A program made the position numbers and the translations under genes. From assembly GCA_050944435.1 (NCBI GenBank), contig JBMNRB010000023.1, forward strand, positions 1 through 44,844: a stretch of 44,844 bases of DNA, in the 5' to 3' direction. The notes beneath the pieces are model-generated. The model was not told the origin of the DNA. It saw only the letters and a list, made by a program, of their open reading frames with translations, and ran no database searches. This document shows positions 15,854-24,339 of the stretch, one piece after another (within the stretch, counting starts at the first letter, position 1; every line of letters starts with the position of its first letter). The DNA is from Ruminococcus_G sp050944435 (GTDB lineage: Bacteria > Bacillota > Clostridia > Lachnospirales > Lachnospiraceae).

Positions 15854-16897
15854 TCATAGGTCGTGAAACAAATCAATATTTTCTTTCAGAGCCACGTGAA
15901 CGGGGGTTTTGATGTGGGAAACCTCCGGTTTTTTGTTCAGATAAAGATATTCGTATATTGTCTCAATAACCAGTTCTCCGATTCGCTGCGGAGCCAGACC
16001 TAAAGTAAAATCAATCTTGCCCTGACGGACCAATTGGACGACGAAAGGAGAGAAGGTCAGAGATACAATTTTAAGATCCCTTTGTTTGCCTGCATCCGTA
16101 ATGGCCTGGATCATATCTTCATTGCAGCTGACCGCATTCCAGATTCCTTTCAGATCAGGATGTTTTCTCAATGTTTCCCGAACTTTGGCATAGGTAATGG
16201 AATGCTGTCCCAGAGTCTCTAGTTTTTCCACTATCTGAATATGGGGGAATTCTTCAGCCATGAGTGAGAGAAAGCCTTCAAACCGTTCAGAGGTGGAATT
16301 TGTATTGAGAGAAGCGCCGATGATGGCCACCTTGCCTTTGCCGTTCAGCAGTTTGCCCATGAGGGAAGCAGAAATTCGTCCGGTTCGGTTCAGGTCTTCG
16401 CCGATAAAGCACATCCGTTTTGTTTCCGGTATGTCGGAGTCGAAGGTGATGACAGGCGTTCCTTTTTTCATCATTCTGTCGATATACTGTCCTACGCCGG
16501 GATAGTTGACGCCCCGGATGGCAAGGGCTGATATGGAATCATTTTCCAGATACGAAAGGGTGGACAGGATAGATTCCGGATCAGCGGAATCGTAATAATA
16601 GTAATCCACAGACAGACCGGTGTTCTGGTACAGTTTCAGTTGTCTGTCCATACCGTCTTTGACGTCCTGAAAATAATAATCATAGGAGGGGGACAGGGTG
16701 ATAACCGCCAATTTCCTGGGTTCCGGCTGCTGCGGGGAGGCCTGTGATCCGGACAGCCGATAATTATATTCGGTTAATATTTTCTGAATATGTTCCCGTG
16801 TAGCCGGGCGGACGCCGGGACGATTGTGCACTACCTTGTCCACGGTTGCACGGGTGACGCCGGCAATGTCGGCAATCTGCTGCATGGTAATCTTCAT
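15854..16897 (-). CDS. LacI-family transcriptional regulator with sugar-binding domain
   Basis: This 347-residue regulator has an N-terminal LacI helix-turn-helix (MQQIADIAGVTRATVDKVVHNR, residues 5-26) and a hinge up to about residue 60. A type 1 periplasmic-binding-protein fold follows that resembles the ribose/inositol-binding type, with VDYYYYDSADPE and GKVAIIGASLNTNSTSERFEGF. AAGGAG precedes the ATG. It is divergent from the URO-D gene at 17064, and the intergenic region holds repeated ATGTAWAA half-sites, so it probably controls that gene and itself. The ligand is unknown but likely a sugar or cyclitol. Confidence 0.88.
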   Translation of the reverse strand: MKITMQQIADIAGVTRATVDKVVHNRPGVRPATREHIQKILTEYNYRLSGSQASPQQPEPRKLAVITLSPSYDYYFQDVKDGMDRQLKLYQNTGLSVDYYYYDSADPESILSTLSYLENDSISALAIRGVNYPGVGQYIDRMMKKGTPVITFDSDIPETKRMCFIGEDLNRTGRISASLMGKLLNGKGKVAIIGASLNTNSTSERFEGFLSLMAEEFPHIQIVEKLETLGQHSITYAKVRETLRKHPDLKGIWNAVSCNEDMIQAITDAGKQRDLKIVSLTFSPFVVQLVRQGKIDFTLGLAPQRIGELVIETIYEYLYLNKKPEVSHIKTPVHVALKENIDLFHDL

Positions 16898-16917
16898 GGG
16901 ATTCTCCTTGATGGGTT

Positions 16918-17049
16918 TTTTACATCATATTATAAAATGTAAAATAAATCAAGATGTGCCGTAAAATATATTGACAAACGTATAGAAATCCCGTATAGTG
17001 AAATGTATAAAAGAGAAAATTAATTATACATAATATATATAATGTAAAA
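16918..17049. promoter_or_regulatory. Promoter and candidate LacI operators upstream of the first URO-D gene
   Basis: TTGACA (16971-16976) and TATAGT (16994-16999), 17 bp apart, form a good promoter for the gene at 17064. Around it are five copies of an ATGTAWAA half-site in both orientations: 16918-16925, 16937-16944, 17003-17010, 17024-17031 and 17042-17049. They form perfect 8-bp inverted pairs at 16918/16937 and 17003/17024. This arrangement fits operator binding by the divergent LacI protein with possible looping; that role is inferred. Confidence 0.55.
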
Positions 17050-17063
17050 AGGAGGACAAAACT

Positions 17064-18392
17064 ATGGCAACTAATATGACATCCCATGAAGCTTTTGATT
17101 CGCCGGGAACTTCTGTCTCCAATGATTCTGCGTATCAGTTTCTTCCCACGGAGTACACGAAGGAAGATATTGCGGTGATACGGGAACTGGCGGCTGAGTA
17201 CATGGAGTATGCCACTTTGCCGGTTCAAAAAGAATCGGCGCTCCTGTGGGGGAGGGTGAATGATCTCAAATCTGCCAGACCGGTGGTTTGGCATAATGAA
17301 CTGCCCTGGCATGAGATGAATGTGGAGGATGAACTGACGCTCAGAACATCCACACCTTTCGCTCAGCGGATAGAGGAGGAACTGAGGCGGCGGATTTATA
17401 TGTGGAAGCACATGCCGGGAGATATGGTGTTGGAACCGGTATTTTATTCGCCTATGATTATCGAAAATTCCGGTATGGGAATTGCCATTACCGAAGAAAC
17501 TCTCCAAAGCGATGTCAATAATAACATCGTCAGTCATAAGTTCATTCCCCAGATTGTGACTATGGAGGATACGGAAAAAATTGTGACGCCGAAGGTGACC
17601 CTGGATAAAGAAAAAACTCAGGCTACATACCAGGCTTATCAGGAAATTCTCGGGGATGTGATTCCGGTGGAAATAAGAGGAATCCAGGGATTTTGGTTCG
17701 CTCCTGTGGATGACCTGGTTCAGTTGATGGGAACCAATGAACTGCTGCTGAATGTGGCGCTGGAGCCGGAACTGGTACATGCCGCTATGCGCAAGATTAT
17801 GGATGCTTATATGGGAGCGCTGGATCAGTACGAGGCCCTGGGGTGCATAGGAACCAACAATTTGAATTATCGGATCGGCTCGGGAGCATATGGTTATACG
17901 TCGGAACTTCAGAGAGGAACCATGACCGGTATGAGATGCTGCGATATGTGGGGAGCCGCTGCCAGCCAGTTCTTTACTTCCGTATCGCCCCAGATGCACG
18001 AGGAATTTTCCATTGCCTATGAGAAACCCTGGCTGGAAAGATTCGGACTTAGTTATTACGGATGCTGTGAACGGCTGGATATCAAGATCGATCAGTTAAA
18101 ACAGATCAAAAATCTCCGGAAGATTTCCTGCAGCCCCTGGAGTGACACGGCTCATATGGCGGAAGTAGTCGGACGGGATTATGTGGTATCTTTAAAGACC
18201 AGTCCCGCTTGTTTTGCAAGGGATACCTTTGATGAGGAGGCAGTTCGCCGGGACGTGGAAGGAAAATTAAAACTTTTGAAAAACTGTAATGTGGAAATTA
18301 TTATTAAAGATGTGAGCACGATTCGTTATGATCCTCAGAGATTATGGAAATGGGTGGAGATTGTAAGCGGACTGTGCAGGAATATGGATTAA
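17064..18392 (+). CDS. Uroporphyrinogen decarboxylase (URO-D) superfamily protein
   Basis: A 442-residue protein with the C-terminal pattern of the URO-D/methyltransferase TIM-barrel superfamily. FGLSYYGCCERLDIKIDQLKQI is followed by LRKISCSPWSD and a closing helix region. Relatives include true URO-D and the corrinoid methyltransferases MtaA/CmuA, whose zinc site uses Cys and His. Here GCCE and a later Cys are possible ligands. True haem synthesis is unlikely, because the protein is longer than HemE and sits with LacI regulators and sugar genes. No corrinoid protein or activation protein gene adjoins it. AGGAGG lies upstream of the ATG. The substrate is unknown; a catabolic or demethylating role is inference. 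Confidence 0.65.
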   Translation: MATNMTSHEAFDSPGTSVSNDSAYQFLPTEYTKEDIAVIRELAAEYMEYATLPVQKESALLWGRVNDLKSARPVVWHNELPWHEMNVEDELTLRTSTPFAQRIEEELRRRIYMWKHMPGDMVLEPVFYSPMIIENSGMGIAITEETLQSDVNNNIVSHKFIPQIVTMEDTEKIVTPKVTLDKEKTQATYQAYQEILGDVIPVEIRGIQGFWFAPVDDLVQLMGTNELLLNVALEPELVHAAMRKIMDAYMGALDQYEALGCIGTNNLNYRIGSGAYGYTSELQRGTMTGMRCCDMWGAAASQFFTSVSPQMHEEFSIAYEKPWLERFGLSYYGCCERLDIKIDQLKQIKNLRKISCSPWSDTAHMAEVVGRDYVVSLKTSPACFARDTFDEEAVRRDVEGKLKLLKNCNVEIIIKDVSTIRYDPQRLWKWVEIVSGLCRNMD

Positions 18393-18396
18393 TAAA

Positions 18397-18428
18397 ACAG
18401 GCGCCGGGCAGTAATGCCCGGCGTCTGT
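18397..18428. terminator. Bidirectional terminator between convergent URO-D and isomerase genes
   Basis: ACAGGCGCCGGGCA (18397-18410) pairs with TGCCCGGCGTCTGT (18415-18428) around GTAA. On the minus strand it runs into TTTTATT, so it best serves the gene ending at 18441. On the plus strand no T run follows. Confidence 0.7.
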
Positions 18429-18440
18429 GCATGGAAACAA

Positions 18441-19259
18441 TTATTTTACCGCTTCTTTTAAAACTCTCACATCTTCTTTCATCAGTTCAAAGTAATCCGG
18501 ATTCAGATGACGCATGGGAGCCAGCTCGTAAAGATTTTCCAGGATGATCCATCCCTGATAGTCCTGCTCTTTCAGGTAAGCGATGGAATCATAAAAATCT
18601 GCCACGCCGCTGCCGATAATGGCGTTTGCAATGCAGCCCTTTGTGCTGTCCTTAACGTGAAGCTGATTTCCCATGTGAGGATAGATCCCTTTTAATATAT
18701 CGATTTGTTTATAGTCAGTAAAATATGTATAGTTATCGCTGTCATAAAACAGTGAGAAGTTCTCCCGGTCTACCATTTCCACCAGCTGAAGCTGCTTTTC
18801 AACGCTGAGCGGATTTTCGCAGGAAATTTCGATGCCTTTATCTCCGGCATAGTCGCAGAGATAACGATACCGTTTTGCAGTGTTCTCCAGCTTTTCTTCC
18901 GTATCGGCCAGGCTGGCATTGAAGTTGGAGAAAAATACCATGGGTATCTTCATGTAGGCAGCGGCGTCTACCGCTTTTGTCACCCAGAATTGAACGGTGT
19001 CATACATGGGATCGCCTTCCGGTGTGTAGAAGGGGACATTGTCGCCGTCGCTGCATCCGATATTGGGATATTCAATTCCGTATTTCTGCTGTGCATCCAG
19101 ATACAGATCCATGATTTTTTTCTGAGACAAAGCCCAGCCGTGCTCATAAGATCCAAATTCGAGGGACATTCCGTCCAGGCCCATTTCCGATACAATCTGC
19201 GGTGCAAAAACACCGGTTCCCGGTACGCAGAAATTACAGATCCCCAGTTTTACATTCAT
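18441..19259 (-). CDS. Sugar phosphate isomerase/epimerase family protein (TIM barrel)
   Basis: This 272-residue member of the xylose-isomerase-like TIM-barrel family has likely metal ligands in ISCENP, FYDSDNY, QLHVKDS and WIILENL. It differs clearly from the homologues at 254 and 3145. AAGGAG lies about 11 bases before the ATG. The LacI gene (19392-20381) is upstream on the same strand, with a TATACT -10-like box at 19318-19323 in the gap. The neighbouring importer and dehydrogenase genes suggest a role in cyclitol or keto-sugar conversion. The reaction is not identifiable from sequence. Confidence 0.75.
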   Translation of the reverse strand: MNVKLGICNFCVPGTGVFAPQIVSEMGLDGMSLEFGSYEHGWALSQKKIMDLYLDAQQKYGIEYPNIGCSDGDNVPFYTPEGDPMYDTVQFWVTKAVDAAAYMKIPMVFFSNFNASLADTEEKLENTAKRYRYLCDYAGDKGIEISCENPLSVEKQLQLVEMVDRENFSLFYDSDNYTYFTDYKQIDILKGIYPHMGNQLHVKDSTKGCIANAIIGSGVADFYDSIAYLKEQDYQGWIILENLYELAPMRHLNPDYFELMKEDVRVLKEAVK

Positions 19260-19391
19260 ATAATTTTGCTCCTTTCTAATCTGTCGCAGGACAGGTATTC
19301 ATATTATTTTTGAAAATAGTATACCGTGTTTTAAAGCATTTGTGTTGCAGAAAAAGAAAGTGTGCAAGAAATCTAAAAAATGTAAAACGAC

Positions 19392-20381
19392 TCAGGAAGA
19401 TTCTTTGCAGGACAAGGTTACCGGAAGTACTGTGCGGGCAGGTAAATGAAAACGGTCTTCGATCATTTGGATCAACAGCTCCACTCCGGTTTTCGCCTGC
19501 AGAACACATTGTACGTCAATGGAGGTAATGGAGGGGATGCTCATTTTCCCAATGATACTGTTATCAAAACCAAGAAGAGCGATGTCTCCTGGAACGGTCA
19601 GGTTCATCTCACGGAAGATTTTAGCAGCAAGAACGGCCATATTGTCATTAGTACAGATAAAGGCCTGAGGAAAACTGGGAAGCTCCCGGAGTTTCTGTCG
19701 GAGTCTTTTATAATTATAAACATCAACGGCATCCAGATCAGTCACCATCCATTGGGGTTGGACGGAACAGTTAAAATGATACATAGCGCCCATGAAACCT
19801 TCATAACGTTCCGCAAACCCTGTACTGTGCAGTGGATTTCCGATGAAACCGATATCCCGGTACCCTTTGCCGGTCAGGTATTTCACCGCCAGATAAGCGC
19901 CTTCGCTGTTATCTTCAATAATTACAGGGACATTCAGATTGTGGTAGCGGGTTCCAATGGCAATTACAGGCAGTCCAGCGGCGGCAACTTTTGCCGCAAT
20001 TCTTTCTTCCATATCTCCCAGTATAATTAAGCCGGAAAGAGAATGTTTCTCAAACAGATCCTGCAGTATTTCGGGCGGAGCATCGCAGGTATCACTTTTA
20101 AAGACCATCATGAAATATCCGCGGTCGTGAACAGCCGACAGAATGGTCTGATAAAAGCTCATATAAAAATATGAATCCTGTAATCTTTCACCGGTGGATA
20201 TCAGGCCGATATTATGAATATCCGATTTACTTCTCTGAAAGACATATCCCATCTCTTCGGCCGTTCGGCGGATCAGATCCCGCGTCTCCTTTTTTACAGA
20301 AGAAATATCCCGAAGGGCCAGAGAAACTGTATTGACAGATACACCGGTTTTTTCGGCAATATCCTTCATTGTAATTTTCAT
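19392..20381 (-). CDS. LacI-family transcriptional regulator
   Basis: This 329-residue regulator has an N-terminal LacI helix-turn-helix (MKDIAEKTGVSVNTVSLALR, residues 4-23) and a LacI/PurR-type effector-binding domain. GFIGNPLHSTGFAERYEGF and ICTNDNMAVLAAKIF are typical of it. GGAGGAG precedes the ATG. It is divergent from the ABC importer operon that starts at 20813, across a 430-base AT-rich region with repeated elements, so it is the likely regulator of that operon. The ligand is probably the imported sugar or inositol. Confidence 0.88.
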   Translation of the reverse strand: MKITMKDIAEKTGVSVNTVSLALRDISSVKKETRDLIRRTAEEMGYVFQRSKSDIHNIGLISTGERLQDSYFYMSFYQTILSAVHDRGYFMMVFKSDTCDAPPEILQDLFEKHSLSGLIILGDMEERIAAKVAAAGLPVIAIGTRYHNLNVPVIIEDNSEGAYLAVKYLTGKGYRDIGFIGNPLHSTGFAERYEGFMGAMYHFNCSVQPQWMVTDLDAVDVYNYKRLRQKLRELPSFPQAFICTNDNMAVLAAKIFREMNLTVPGDIALLGFDNSIIGKMSIPSITSIDVQCVLQAKTGVELLIQMIEDRFHLPARTVLPVTLSCKESS

Positions 20382-20812
20382 GCAAATTCTCCTCCGATTT
20401 ATTAATGAATATTAAATAAACTATAATCAATTAAAGGGAAAAAGTCAAACCTGAAGAAAATCTTATAGTTACAAGCTTGGCTTTTTTTATATTTTTCTGC
20501 ACTTTTTATTGAAAACAGAAGCTTTTTCAGCGATTTTTTAGGTTTCTTGCACAGAACGGAAAAAATTAAAGATTAAATGTGAAAATGACAAAAAAGTAAA
20601 ACATCTTTTTGGATAATATTAACATACAACATAAATCAATATTATAATTATATAATGATAATGTTAATATATTATGAATTATTATTGTATAAAATGAAAA
20701 ATCAATATTAAAATAAGCAAGAAATCAATAGTAAAAATGAACAAAAGTATGATACCATTGAAACTGCAAAGAGAAAGGGAAAGACGGATAAAGAGAATAT
20801 AAGGAGGGTGAA
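20382..20812. promoter_or_regulatory. AT-rich regulatory region with three direct repeats upstream of the ABC importer
   Basis: This 430-base gap between the LacI gene and the ABC importer holds no ORF I support. It has three copies of a 12-mer: AAATCAATATTA at 20633-20644 and 20699-20710, and AAATCAATAGTA at 20722-20733. The starts are 66 and 23 bases apart, close to whole helical turns. A TATGAT box at 20748-20753 would place the third copy at the -35 position. AGGAGGG at about 20801 serves the first importer gene. A regulatory role is inferred; base composition makes chance AT matches likelier here. Confidence 0.4.
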
Positions 20813-22318
20813 ATGGAAGAGTACGTAGTAAGTCTGAAACATATTACAAAACGGTTCCCAGGCGTAGTCGCCCTGCGTGACATGTCTTTAGACATACGGC
20901 CAGGTGAAATTCATGGTCTGATCGGGGAGAACGGCGCAGGAAAATCGACTCTGATTAAAGTACTTACTGGAGTCAATATCCCGGAAGAGGGAGAGATTTA
21001 CGTAGACGGACAGAAAAGAATAATCCGGTCTCCGGTGGACTCCCGTAATCTTGGAATTGCATGTGTTTATCAAGAGTTGAATATCGTTTCTCTGCTTTCC
21101 GTGACAGACAACATTTTTATTGGGAGGTCCATAACGAAGAAAAGCGGACTGATGGATTACAAAAAAATGGATGAGGAAGCAAAAGAAGCGCTGAAATCTT
21201 TGGGACATGAAGAAATTGATGTGCATACGCAGTGTGGAAAGTTAGGAATCGGTCTTCAACAGATGGTGGAAATTGCGAAGGCTGTTGCAGTCAATGCCAA
21301 GTTGATTATTATGGACGAGCCCACTTCCAGTTTGGGAGAGGGAGAAGTAAAACAATTGATGAAAACAGTGAGAAGGTTGAAAGAACGGGGCATTGCTATT
21401 TTGTTTGTATCTCATAAGCTGGAAGAGCTGTTCGAGTTATGTGACCGGGTGACGGTTATGAGGGACGGTCAGCATATCATTACCGAGAACATTGAGAATA
21501 TGGATAACGATAAACTGATTGAGGCGATGGTGGGCAGAACTTTGGAGAACCTGTATCCAAAAGAGCAGGGCGTAAAAGGAAAAGAAGGGCTGAGAGTTGA
21601 ACATCTAAAGTCCGAAGGTGTTTTAAGAGATATAAGTTTTACTGCCTATCATGGAGAAATTCTGGGATTTGCAGGTTTGGTTGGAGCAGGACGGACGGAA
21701 ACCATGCGGGCGATTTTTGGAGCAGATCCTCTGGACAGCGGCAAGATCTATGTGGAAGGAAAAGAAGTTCATATCAAAAGCCCTACGGATGCAATCGCAA
21801 ATAAAATTGCTTTTTTGACGGAGGACAGGAAAGGACAAGGCCTGGTACTCTCCCAGAGTGTAAAAACTAATTTGATTATGTCCAGTATGAAGCGATTCCG
21901 GAAACATGGATTATTCGATTTTCGAAAAATAGAAAAAATCAGCTCGGATAATATTAAAAAGCTGAGAATTAAAACGCCCACCAGTGAAGAGGTTGTAGCC
22001 CAGCTATCGGGCGGAAATCAGCAGAAAGTGGTAATTGGGAAATGGCTCAACAGCGATTCGGAAATTTTTATTTTTGATGAACCGACCAGAGGAATTGATG
22101 TAGGAGCCAAAATAGAAGTATACAATGTAATGAATGAACTGGTAAAGCAGGGAAAATGTATTATTATGATTTCTTCGGAACTTCCAGAAGTTCTGGCTAT
22201 GAGTGACCGTGTGATCGTAATGCGTGAAGGAAGAATTACAGGAGAAATTGAACGGGATACGGAACATTTCAACCAAGAATCAATCATGAAAGCTGCTTGG
22301 GGAGGTACACTGTCATGA
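20813..22318 (+). CDS. Sugar ABC transporter ATP-binding protein (RbsA/MglA type)
   Basis: This 501-residue double-nucleotide-binding-domain ATPase is of the ribose/galactose/inositol importer class. The first domain has Walker A GENGAGKST (38-46) and Walker B LIIMDEPTSSLG. The second is typically degenerate at Walker A (GLVGAGRTETMRAIFG) but has a full LSGGNQQK signature and FIFDEPTRGIDVG. It energises the permease encoded next. AGGAGGG lies upstream of the ATG. It overlaps the permease start by four bases. The iolG-like gene in the same operon suggests that the cargo is an inositol. Confidence 0.92.
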   Translation: MEEYVVSLKHITKRFPGVVALRDMSLDIRPGEIHGLIGENGAGKSTLIKVLTGVNIPEEGEIYVDGQKRIIRSPVDSRNLGIACVYQELNIVSLLSVTDNIFIGRSITKKSGLMDYKKMDEEAKEALKSLGHEEIDVHTQCGKLGIGLQQMVEIAKAVAVNAKLIIMDEPTSSLGEGEVKQLMKTVRRLKERGIAILFVSHKLEELFELCDRVTVMRDGQHIITENIENMDNDKLIEAMVGRTLENLYPKEQGVKGKEGLRVEHLKSEGVLRDISFTAYHGEILGFAGLVGAGRTETMRAIFGADPLDSGKIYVEGKEVHIKSPTDAIANKIAFLTEDRKGQGLVLSQSVKTNLIMSSMKRFRKHGLFDFRKIEKISSDNIKKLRIKTPTSEEVVAQLSGGNQQKVVIGKWLNSDSEIFIFDEPTRGIDVGAKIEVYNVMNELVKQGKCIIMISSELPEVLAMSDRVIVMREGRITGEIERDTEHFNQESIMKAAWGGTLS

Positions 22319-23301
22319 AAAGTAATGTGAAAAATGTTGTGATGAAATTAGCACCGCTTTTAGCGTTGTTTATTTTGGGAATTATTCTTTCTATTATGCT
22401 TCCGGGAAAATTTTTGCGATACAGCAATATCATGAACATCCTGAAGCAGGCTGGCATTAACTGTATGATTGCTGCTGGTATGCTGGTAGTTTTGATTACG
22501 GCTGGTATTGATCTGTCGGTAGGTTCCAACACGGTGTTGGGCGCATGCTTTATCGGTGTGCTGATGCAGAATTTTGGAATTACAAATCCCATTGTACTTA
22601 TGGCAGGGGCTTTGATTATCTGTACATTAATGGGATTTATAAATGGTACGCTTCTGACGCGGCTGGATCTGCCCCATCCCTTTGTATCAACTCTGGGTAT
22701 GAAAAATGTATTGTTGGGAGTTGCCCTTTTGATAACAAATTCCACGCCTATCGGATTTATGAATAAAGGAGTGGATTCCACATTGTTCCTGGGGTCAGCC
22801 ACAATTGGAGATTTCCCAGTCAGCTTTATCGCAGTAATTATCGTTTATGTGATCTTTCATATTTTCCTTACCAGATCGCCCCTGGGACGTCAGATTTACT
22901 GTGTAGGAGGAAATGCGGAAGCCGCCCGGCTGTCCGGTATTAAATCAAAGAATGTTTTGACTTTTGTATATTCCCTTTCTGGATTTATGTGCGGTTTGGC
23001 TGCTATCGTCTTGGTGGGACGTGTTACGACGGCCAATGCGACGGCGGGAACCACTTATGATACTGACGCAATTGCAGCCTGTATTATCGGTGGAGCTTCC
23101 TTTACCGGAGGAAAAGGAACGATCTGGGGAACATTGCTGGGAGCAATTTTAATTGCAACGATCAGAAATGGTTTGAATTTGTTTGGAACGAAAAATGATA
23201 TTCAGTATATTGTCATCGGCGCGGTAATTATTCTTGCAGTGACCATTGACGTTTTCAGAAATAAGATGGAAGCAAGAGCCAGAAGGCTTGCAGCGAAATA
23301 A
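22315..23301 (+). CDS. Sugar ABC transporter permease (RbsC type)
   Basis: A 328-residue integral membrane permease of the branched-chain/ribose type with about eight to ten membrane segments. The family block AGIDLSVGSNTVLGACF lies near residue 60, and the cytoplasmic coupling loop with GRQIYCVGGNAEAARLSGI follows. The GGASFTGGKGTIWGTLLGA motif is typical of RbsC-like permeases. The ATG at 22315 overlaps the ATPase stop (ATGA) and has GGGAGG upstream; an in-frame TTG at 22297 is less likely. It should form a dimer that receives substrate from the lipoprotein encoded at 24340. Confidence 0.92.
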   Translation: MKSNVKNVVMKLAPLLALFILGIILSIMLPGKFLRYSNIMNILKQAGINCMIAAGMLVVLITAGIDLSVGSNTVLGACFIGVLMQNFGITNPIVLMAGALIICTLMGFINGTLLTRLDLPHPFVSTLGMKNVLLGVALLITNSTPIGFMNKGVDSTLFLGSATIGDFPVSFIAVIIVYVIFHIFLTRSPLGRQIYCVGGNAEAARLSGIKSKNVLTFVYSLSGFMCGLAAIVLVGRVTTANATAGTTYDTDAIAACIIGGASFTGGKGTIWGTLLGAILIATIRNGLNLFGTKNDIQYIVIGAVIILAVTIDVFRNKMEARARRLAAK

Positions 23302-23323
23302 AAGAAAGGAGAGAAGCAAGGAA

Positions 23324-24322
23324 ATGAAAAAACTAAAAATTGGCGTGATTGGTCTGGGAAGACTGGGGTATCACCACGCAATGAATGTAACGAAGAGTCA
23401 GAGGGCGATGCTGTCAGCAGTATCTGATCCTTTCCCGGAGGCATTGAACAGAGCTGTGGAAGCTTTTGATGTACCTGGGTATGCGGATTACAAAGAGATG
23501 ATCAAAAGTGATGAGGTGGATGCTATTGTAGTTGCCACCCCTACAAAAACACATTATGATGTGCTGATGGACTGTATTGATACCAAAAAGCCTATCTTTG
23601 TTGAAAAGCCCATTACCTTTACGGTAGAAGAATCAGAAGCAATTATGAATAAAGTGGAAAAAGAAGGCATATTCCTTCAAGTGGGATTTATGCGCCGCTT
23701 TGATCCAGGGCATGTGGCGGCAAAGGAAGCGATCATGAGCGGAAAATGTGGAAAGCCTATATATATTCATGATTGTCAAAGAGACCCCAACGGTCCGCCG
23801 CCCGCATATGTTCCAGAAAGCGGAGGACTCTTCGTGGATATGGGAATTCATGATTTAGATGTTGCCAGATGGCTTATGGGCAGAGAGATCACAGAGATTT
23901 ATGCTCAGGGAGCGGTATTGAAACATAAATTCCTGGAAGAACTCAATGATGTGGATGACGGACAGATGCTGCTGAAATTTCAGGACGGCGGATTGGGTAT
24001 GATTGAGATCAGCAGAAATGCGAACAATGTATACGATACAAGAACAGAAGTGATTGGTCTGGAACAAAGTGTATTTGTTGGTCAAAATCAGTTGACTCCT
24101 TATACCATTATAGGAGATCAGAAAATCACGGTGGACATGGCAAACTGGTGTCTGGGACGTTTTAAAGATGCTTATGAACTGGAAATGCAGGCGTTCGTGG
24201 ATTGCGTTTTGGATAATAAACCGTCACAGGTAACCGCTTACGACGGTATGATGGGGATTAAACTGGCGCTGGCGGCGACAAAATCTTATATCACAAACAA
24301 ACCGGTAACTATTGATTATTGA
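23324..24322 (+). CDS. iolG: Inositol 2-dehydrogenase (IolG-like, Gfo/Idh/MocA family)
   Basis: This 332-residue oxidoreductase converts myo-inositol (or D-chiro-inositol) to inosose with NAD in characterised relatives. The Rossmann motif GLGRLG (10-15) is followed by D35 at the end of strand 2, which fits NAD. EKP includes K95, and DMGIHDLDVARWLMG holds D172 and H176; these match the catalytic Lys-Asp-His of Bacillus subtilis IolG. The ATG at 23324 is chosen over an upstream ORF extension that lies in the permease. The gene sits between permease and binding-protein genes, linking uptake directly to the first oxidation. It could feed IolE encoded 20 kb upstream. Confidence 0.82.
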   Translation: MKKLKIGVIGLGRLGYHHAMNVTKSQRAMLSAVSDPFPEALNRAVEAFDVPGYADYKEMIKSDEVDAIVVATPTKTHYDVLMDCIDTKKPIFVEKPITFTVEESEAIMNKVEKEGIFLQVGFMRRFDPGHVAAKEAIMSGKCGKPIYIHDCQRDPNGPPPAYVPESGGLFVDMGIHDLDVARWLMGREITEIYAQGAVLKHKFLEELNDVDDGQMLLKFQDGGLGMIEISRNANNVYDTRTEVIGLEQSVFVGQNQLTPYTIIGDQKITVDMANWCLGRFKDAYELEMQAFVDCVLDNKPSQVTAYDGMMGIKLALAATKSYITNKPVTIDY

Positions 24323-24339
24323 AATGGAGGGGTACAAAT

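Noticed and set aside
15064..15876. Long minus-strand open frame opposite ureD
   Set aside because: It is an antisense shadow of a well-conserved UreD gene, has no family resemblance and no ribosome binding site.
16920..17999. 359-codon minus-strand open frame opposite the first URO-D gene
   Set aside because: The plus-strand gene has a strong promoter, AGGAGG and family motifs; the minus frame has low-complexity His/Ile-rich translation.
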